Below are positions 59,935 to 64,000 of a stretch of 64,000 nt of DNA, piece after piece. The notes below the pieces were generated by a model. The model was not told the origin of the DNA. It was given only the letters and a program-made list of their open reading frames with translations, and ran no database searches. Within the stretch, counting starts at the first letter, position 1. Every line of letters starts with the position of its first letter. Both the position numbers and the translations under genes were made by a program. The DNA is from Aureimonas sp. OT7 (GTDB lineage Bacteria > Pseudomonadota > Alphaproteobacteria > Rhizobiales > Rhizobiaceae): assembly GCF_014844055.1 (NCBI RefSeq), contig NZ_CP062167.1, forward strand, positions 2,641,501-2,705,500, in the 5' to 3' direction.

Positions 59935-60623
59935 GCCGAGGCCAATGCGGCCTCGACCAGGGCGTCCACATGGATTGCTGTTGTATCGAACACCGGTACG
60001 GAACTGTCGTCAGGCCCCACCAGCAGCATGATTTCGGTGCAGCCCAGTATGATCGCCTGGGCGCCGGCTTCCACAAGGCGCGCAATCACCGCACGATAGG
60101 CCGAGCGCGATCCGTCGTCGACGATACCGGCAACCAGTTCTTCGTAGATGATGCGATGCACCGTCGCCCGGTCCTCCGCATCGGGGACGATGACGTCGAG
60201 CCCGAACCTGTCCGCCAGGCGTCCCTTGTAGAAGTCCTGCTCCATGGTGAAGGCAGTGCCCAGCAGCCCGACCTTATTGTAACCTGCACCTGCGATGCGT
60301 TGCCCCGTAGGGTCCGCAATGTGGATGAGCTTGCCCGGTACGGCGACCTCGATTTCGGGGGCAAGCCGGTGCATCGTGTTGGTGCAGAGGGCGATCACGT
60401 CCGCACCGGCACGGTCGAGCCGCTCGGCGGCATCGACCATAAGCGCGGCAAGCCCTTCCCAGTCGTCGGCATGCTGTCGCCGCTCTATCTCCGCGAAGTC
60501 GAACGACCAGAGGATGCATTGGGCCGACGCCGTCGGCCCCCTCGCGGCGCGAACGCCGCGATTGAGCAGGCGATAATATTCGGCCGAGCTTTCCCAGCTC
60601 ATGCCGCCGATGAGGCCGATCAC
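59931..60623 (-). CDS. Aspartate/glutamate racemase family protein
   Basis: A 230-residue Asp/Glu racemase-type enzyme (YgeA/RacX-like): IGLIGGMSWESSAEYYRLLNRGV, catalytic Cys in ALCTNTMHRL and in ILGCTEIMLL. The start is taken as GTG 60623, overlapping the hflX stop by four bases (GTGA); TTG at 60629 is an alternative. Sited after hflX, it is an addition to the conserved trkA-hfq-hflX row. Confidence 0.88.
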   Translation of the reverse strand: MIGLIGGMSWESSAEYYRLLNRGVRAARGPTASAQCILWSFDFAEIERRQHADDWEGLAALMVDAAERLDRAGADVIALCTNTMHRLAPEIEVAVPGKLIHIADPTGQRIAGAGYNKVGLLGTAFTMEQDFYKGRLADRFGLDVIVPDAEDRATVHRIIYEELVAGIVDDGSRSAYRAVIARLVEAGAQAIILGCTEIMLLVGPDDSSVPVFDTTAIHVDALVEAALASA

Positions 60624-62056
60624 GTCCAAGGACGAATCGCCCCGTCGACCGCATCCTGGACGGGGTCGACTGTCTTGAGGCTCGCCCCGATCACCATGCC
60701 GGGATGCCGGCCAGCCAGGCGGCGCAGTTCGGCCCTTGCCTGGTCGGTCATGGCCAGGGTCAACGAAACGCCCCCATCCTCGCGGTCTTCGCGCTCCATC
60801 ACGGTTGCATTGTCGTACAGCCATGGCAGCAGCGTCAGGCCGGATGCCGGCAACTCCAGATGCAGGGGTTGGGCGGCCCCGGCTATGCGTTCTTCGATAT
60901 CGGCCATGAGTAGGCCGACGCCCTCGCCCGTCAAAGCCGACACCAGGTGCGCCGCATGACCGGGCGCGGACTCGGCAGCGGCGGACAAACGCTCGCGTGC
61001 GACCTCGTCCATCAGGTCGGCCTTGTTCCACACTTCGATCACCCGGTCCGTATCGTCGGGATCGACGTCGAGGCTGGACAGGATCTTGCGCACGTCCGAC
61101 GCCTGCGCCGCCGCCTCGGGATGCGCCATATCGCGGACATGCAGCACGAGGTCCGCCTCGATCACCTCTTCCAGCGTGGCGCGAAAGGCCGCCACCAGGT
61201 GGGTGGGCAGGTCCGAGATGAAGCCCACCGTATCGGAGAAGATCACCGGCGTACCGTGCGCGAGCGTGATACGCCGCAACGTTGGGTCGAGCGTCGCGAA
61301 CAGGAGATCCTTGGCCAGAATGTCCGCCCCGGTGATCGTATTGAACAGGGTGGACTTGCCGGCATTGGTATAGCCGACCAGCGCCACGGTGGGGTGCGGC
61401 GCCTTCTTGCGCTTGGCCCGATGCAGCGTGCGCGTCCGACGGACGGCGTCCAGCTCCTTTTCGAGCCGCTTGATCTTTTCCTGCAATTGCCGCCGGTCGG
61501 CCTCGATCTGGGTTTCACCGGGACCGCCGAGGAAGCCGGCACCGCCGCGCTGGCGTTCAAGGTGCGTCCACGAGCGCACGAGGCGGCCGCGCTGGTAGTT
61601 GAGGTGCGCCAGCTCGACCTGCAGCCGACCTTCACGCGTGCGGGCGCGCCGCCCGAAAATCTCCAGGATCAGGCCGGTGCGGTCCAGCACCTTGCAGTTC
61701 AGCTCCTTCTCGAGGTTGCGTTGCTGCACGGGGGTCAGCGGATGATCGACGATGACGAGGCCAATCTCTTCGGCGGCGACGAGCCCCTTGAGCTCGTCCA
61801 CCTTGCCGGCGCCGATCAGCGTGGCGGGCCGTGCCTTGGCCACCTGCACCAGCTCGGCGGCCACGATGTCCAGGTCGATGGCGGCAGCAAGGCCCACTGC
61901 CTCGGCCAGCTTTTCCTCGCCGCCGCGGCGGGCGGCATCGGTGGGGTCGTCGACCGGGGCCGGCTTGCGGACGATCGGAACGATCACCGCCGCGCGGGTG
62001 GGTATACGCTTGTGTTCGATGGGCCCCTTGGCCCGTTCACTGGAAAATTCCGTCAA
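60620..62056 (-). CDS. hflX: Ribosome-associated GTPase HflX
   Basis: A 478-residue GTPase: N-terminal HflX domain (VDHPLTPVQQRNLEKELNCKVLDRTGLILEIFGRRARTREGRLQVELAHLNY) with the GGPGETQIE linker, then the G domain: GYTNAGKST (G1), DTVGF (G3), NKAD (G4). It binds the 50S ribosomal subunit and helps recycle stalled ribosomes. It is 12 bases after hfq, in the rhizobial order ntrX-trkA-hfq-hflX. Confidence 0.97.
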   Translation of the reverse strand: MTEFSSERAKGPIEHKRIPTRAAVIVPIVRKPAPVDDPTDAARRGGEEKLAEAVGLAAAIDLDIVAAELVQVAKARPATLIGAGKVDELKGLVAAEEIGLVIVDHPLTPVQQRNLEKELNCKVLDRTGLILEIFGRRARTREGRLQVELAHLNYQRGRLVRSWTHLERQRGGAGFLGGPGETQIEADRRQLQEKIKRLEKELDAVRRTRTLHRAKRKKAPHPTVALVGYTNAGKSTLFNTITGADILAKDLLFATLDPTLRRITLAHGTPVIFSDTVGFISDLPTHLVAAFRATLEEVIEADLVLHVRDMAHPEAAAQASDVRKILSSLDVDPDDTDRVIEVWNKADLMDEVARERLSAAAESAPGHAAHLVSALTGEGVGLLMADIEERIAGAAQPLHLELPASGLTLLPWLYDNATVMEREDREDGGVSLTLAMTDQARAELRRLAGRHPGMVIGASLKTVDPVQDAVDGAIRPWT

Positions 62057-62068
62057 TCGGTGTTCCCG

Positions 62069-62302
62069 TTATTCCTCACCATCGTACATCTGCACAGGCT
62101 GAGACGGCATGATGGTTGAGATTGCGTGCTTGTAGACCAGTTGCGAATGCCCGTCGCGGCGAAGAAGGACACAGAAATTGTCGAAGGAAGTGACGATCCC
62201 CGTCAGCTTCACGCCGTTGACCAGAAAGATCGTCAACGAAATTTTCTGCTTTCGAACTGCGTTTAGGAATACATCCTGGAGATTCTGCGAGCGCTCGGCC
62301 AT
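62069..62302 (-). CDS. hfq: RNA chaperone Hfq
   Basis: A 77-residue Hfq: Sm1 motif [36 protein letters not shown] and Sm2 motif YKHAISTI, with the short C-terminus typical of alphaproteobacteria. It pairs small RNAs with mRNAs. ATG at 62302 is fixed by [11 protein letters not shown] 187-base gap to trkA upstream probably holds its own promoter, for which I see no clear match. Confidence 0.98.
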   Translation of the reverse strand: MAERSQNLQDVFLNAVRKQKISLTIFLVNGVKLTGIVTSFDNFCVLLRRDGHSQLVYKHAISTIMPSQPVQMYDGEE

Positions 62303-62489
62303 CGCCTGTCCTGTCACTGTTTCTTTTTTTGTTGGCTGGCAGTCCGCAACCTTGCGATGCCAGCGGCTCGATTCATCATCGCATCCGACCATATAGGCGC
62401 TCCCGAACGCGGTTGCGAGAGGCCGGACCGGTTGAGTCTACGACATAGGGAAGCTACCAGCCGGCCTGCGACCGGCAAAGGTGGGCATA

Positions 62490-63866
62490 TCAAAAATACT
62501 CCAGGCTGACGCGGAAGAACTGCTCCACCTTCTTCACCGCATGGCCGGCCGCAAACAGGACCACGCGGTCCCCCGGCTTGATGCGGACCTGCCCGTCCGG
62601 CCGGATGAACGCCTTGCCACGCCAGATGGCGCCGATCCGCAGGTCTTCGGGCAGGTTCAATTCGCGCAGGGGCGTGCCGACGAGCGGCGATGTTTCCAGC
62701 GCCTCCGCCTCGATGATCTCGGCGCGCCCGTCCAGAATGGAATGCACCGCCCGTATACGCCCGCGCCGGACATGCTGGAGGATGCGCGATATCGTGACCG
62801 AGCGCGGGTCCACATAGGCATCGATGCCCAATGGCCGGGTGAAGGTCTGGAAAGCCGGATCGTTGATCAGCGTCATGTTGGAACGGCAGCCGAGGCGCTT
62901 GGCCAGCACGCTGGTCAGGATGTTGGCCTGGTCGTCGTTGGTCAGCGCCACCGTCAGGTCGGCACGGTCCACATCGGCTTCCATCAACACCGAGCGCTTC
63001 AAAGAACTGCCGTTCAGGACCACGGTGCGGGCGAGCTTCTCGGCCACGAAGCGGGCGCGCTCCGCATTGGCCTCGACAAGGCTCAGTTGTGCGGCCAAGC
63101 GCCGCCGCTCCATCTCCTGCGCGACATAAAGGCCGATATTTCCGCCCCCGGCGATGATGATGCGCCCCGCTTCAGGCTCCTCGTGGCCGAACAGCAGCAG
63201 CGTACGCCTGATCTGCTTTTCGTCGGCGACGACATAGGCAAGGTCGCCCGCCAGGAGCTCGTCGCTGGTGGACGGGACGATCAGTTCGTCGTTGCGGACG
63301 ACACCCACGACCGTAGCGCCAAGATCGGGGAACAGCTCCGTCAACTGGCCCAGAGGCTTGTTGATGACGGGGCAATCTTCCCGGCAGTCTATGGCGACCG
63401 TGACGACCGCCCCGTCCAGAAAGGGGATGACGTCCATTGCGCCCGGAAGGGCGATGCGCCGCAGCACCATCTCTCCCACCTCCCGCTCGGGCGAGATGAT
63501 GACGTCGATCGGCATATGGTCGGTCGAGAACAGGTCCTGCAGGTCCGAGCGCAAATAGGACTGCGAGCGGATGCGCGCGATCTTCGTCGGCACCTCGAAG
63601 ATGGAATGCGCGACCTGGCAGGCCACCATGTTGACTTCGTCGTACAAGGTAACGGCGATCAAGAGGTCGGCCTGCGCCGCGCCCGCTTCTTCCAGCACTT
63701 CCGGGTAGGCGCCATGGCCGACGATGCCGCGCGCATCGATGGTTTCGCGGATGGCCTGCACCAGTTCCGGGGACATATCGATGACGGATACGTCGTGCCG
63801 CTCTGCGGCAAGGCGCTCGGCGATGCCGTACCCAACCTGTCCCGCACCGCAGATGACGACCCGCAT
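62490..63866 (-). CDS. trkA: Trk potassium uptake system regulatory subunit TrkA
   Basis: A 458-residue protein with two RCK units. Each has a Rossmann motif (VVICGAGQVGYGIAERL at the N-terminus; IIIAGGGNIGLYVAQEM near residue 235) followed by a TrkA-C domain. It binds NAD(H) and gates the TrkH/TrkG channel, which is not in the window. It starts 10 bases after the ntrX stop, the usual alphaproteobacterial arrangement. Confidence 0.97.
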   Translation of the reverse strand: MRVVICGAGQVGYGIAERLAAERHDVSVIDMSPELVQAIRETIDARGIVGHGAYPEVLEEAGAAQADLLIAVTLYDEVNMVACQVAHSIFEVPTKIARIRSQSYLRSDLQDLFSTDHMPIDVIISPEREVGEMVLRRIALPGAMDVIPFLDGAVVTVAIDCREDCPVINKPLGQLTELFPDLGATVVGVVRNDELIVPSTSDELLAGDLAYVVADEKQIRRTLLLFGHEEPEAGRIIIAGGGNIGLYVAQEMERRRLAAQLSLVEANAERARFVAEKLARTVVLNGSSLKRSVLMEADVDRADLTVALTNDDQANILTSVLAKRLGCRSNMTLINDPAFQTFTRPLGIDAYVDPRSVTISRILQHVRRGRIRAVHSILDGRAEIIEAEALETSPLVGTPLRELNLPEDLRIGAIWRGKAFIRPDGQVRIKPGDRVVLFAAGHAVKKVEQFFRVSLEYF

Positions 63867-63876
63867 GGCCCCGCCC

Positions 63877-64000
63877 TTAGATGCCGAGGGATTTGAGCTT
63901 GCGGTGCAAAGCCGAACGCTCCATCCCGACGAACTCGGCCGTGCGCGAGATATTGCCGCCGAAGCGGTTGATCTGCGCCACGAGATACTCCTTCTCGAAG
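63877..64000 (-). CDS. ntrX: NtrX response regulator, C-terminal end (5' part outside window)
   Basis: Only the last 40 residues are visible: a Fis-type DNA-binding helix-turn-helix ([30 protein letters not shown]) ending at TAA 63877-63879. The stretch [16 protein letters not shown] and the following trkA-hfq-hflX genes identify NtrX of the NtrYX nitrogen/redox two-component system rather than NtrC. The rest of the gene lies beyond the window. Confidence 0.9.
   Translation of the reverse strand, partial: FEKEYLVAQINRFGGNISRTAEFVGMERSALHRKLKSLGI

Overview
This 64 kb, GC-rich (roughly 65 percent by eye) stretch looks like the chromosome of an alphaproteobacterium of the order Hyphomicrobiales (Rhizobiales). 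The clearest evidence is the right end, where ntrX (cut by the edge), trkA, hfq and hflX lie head to tail with mazG nearby, the usual rhizobial/Brucella order. A RibH2-type lumazine synthase and an erythritol-type locus at the left agree with this. The genus cannot be named from the sequence. No rRNA, tRNA or CRISPR array was seen.

Region 1 (1-14,022) is a sugar-alcohol catabolic locus of the erythritol (tetritol) type. A divergent SorC/EryD-like regulator is cut by the left edge. The rest is an RbsABC-like importer with a DUF2291 partner, an FGGY kinase, a GlpD-like flavin dehydrogenase, a TPI-like plus RpiB-like isomerase pair (EryH/EryI type), three DeoR-family regulators and a class II aldolase. 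In the middle sits a lumazine synthase gene led by a textbook FMN riboswitch. Together these genes would import a polyol, phosphorylate it, oxidise it and isomerise the tetrulose phosphate to D-erythrose 4-phosphate.

Region 2 (14,026-16,430) holds a TauE/SafE permease, queF and a RES/Xre toxin-antitoxin pair with two operator copies.

Region 3 (16,443-31,933) holds two uptake systems and an antiporter. The first is an SsuABC-like importer in one operon with a GntR regulator and a gamma-glutamyltransferase-family hydrolase, divergent from a fumarylacetoacetate-hydrolase-family gene. The second is a carbohydrate importer with an epimerase, a Gfo/Idh/MocA oxidoreductase, an HSL-type esterase and a GntR regulator, its ATPase being divergent across a 20-bp palindrome. 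A KefB-like antiporter closes the region.

Region 4 (32,000-42,380) begins with an ECF-type importer and a phosphoribosyltransferase behind a near-perfect sigma-54 promoter, which suggests nitrogen-controlled nucleobase salvage. It continues with a leftward operon: FadR-type regulator, second RpiB homologue, beta-hydroxyacid dehydrogenase, polar amino-acid-type ABC transporter, PfkB kinase and HAD phosphatase.

Region 5 (42,430-43,820) is a small foreign-looking island: a dead IS5-family element and a lower-GC gene of the DUF6886 type.

Region 6 (43,849-55,580) carries a diguanylate cyclase with a duplicated sensor module, a PuuR-like regulator divergent from a class III aminotransferase, a xylitol-dehydrogenase-like gene and a DUF3100 membrane pair with an M20 amidohydrolase and a LysR regulator. 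A beta-hydroxyacid dehydrogenase and an aldehyde dehydrogenase follow. An identical 15-bp motif precedes both the DUF3100 unit and the dehydrogenase unit.

Region 7 (55,622-64,000) holds a hybrid histidine kinase, a glutaredoxin-MauE-like membrane fusion, an SDR lacking the usual YxxxK motif, mazG, an Asp/Glu racemase and the hflX-hfq-trkA-ntrX block.
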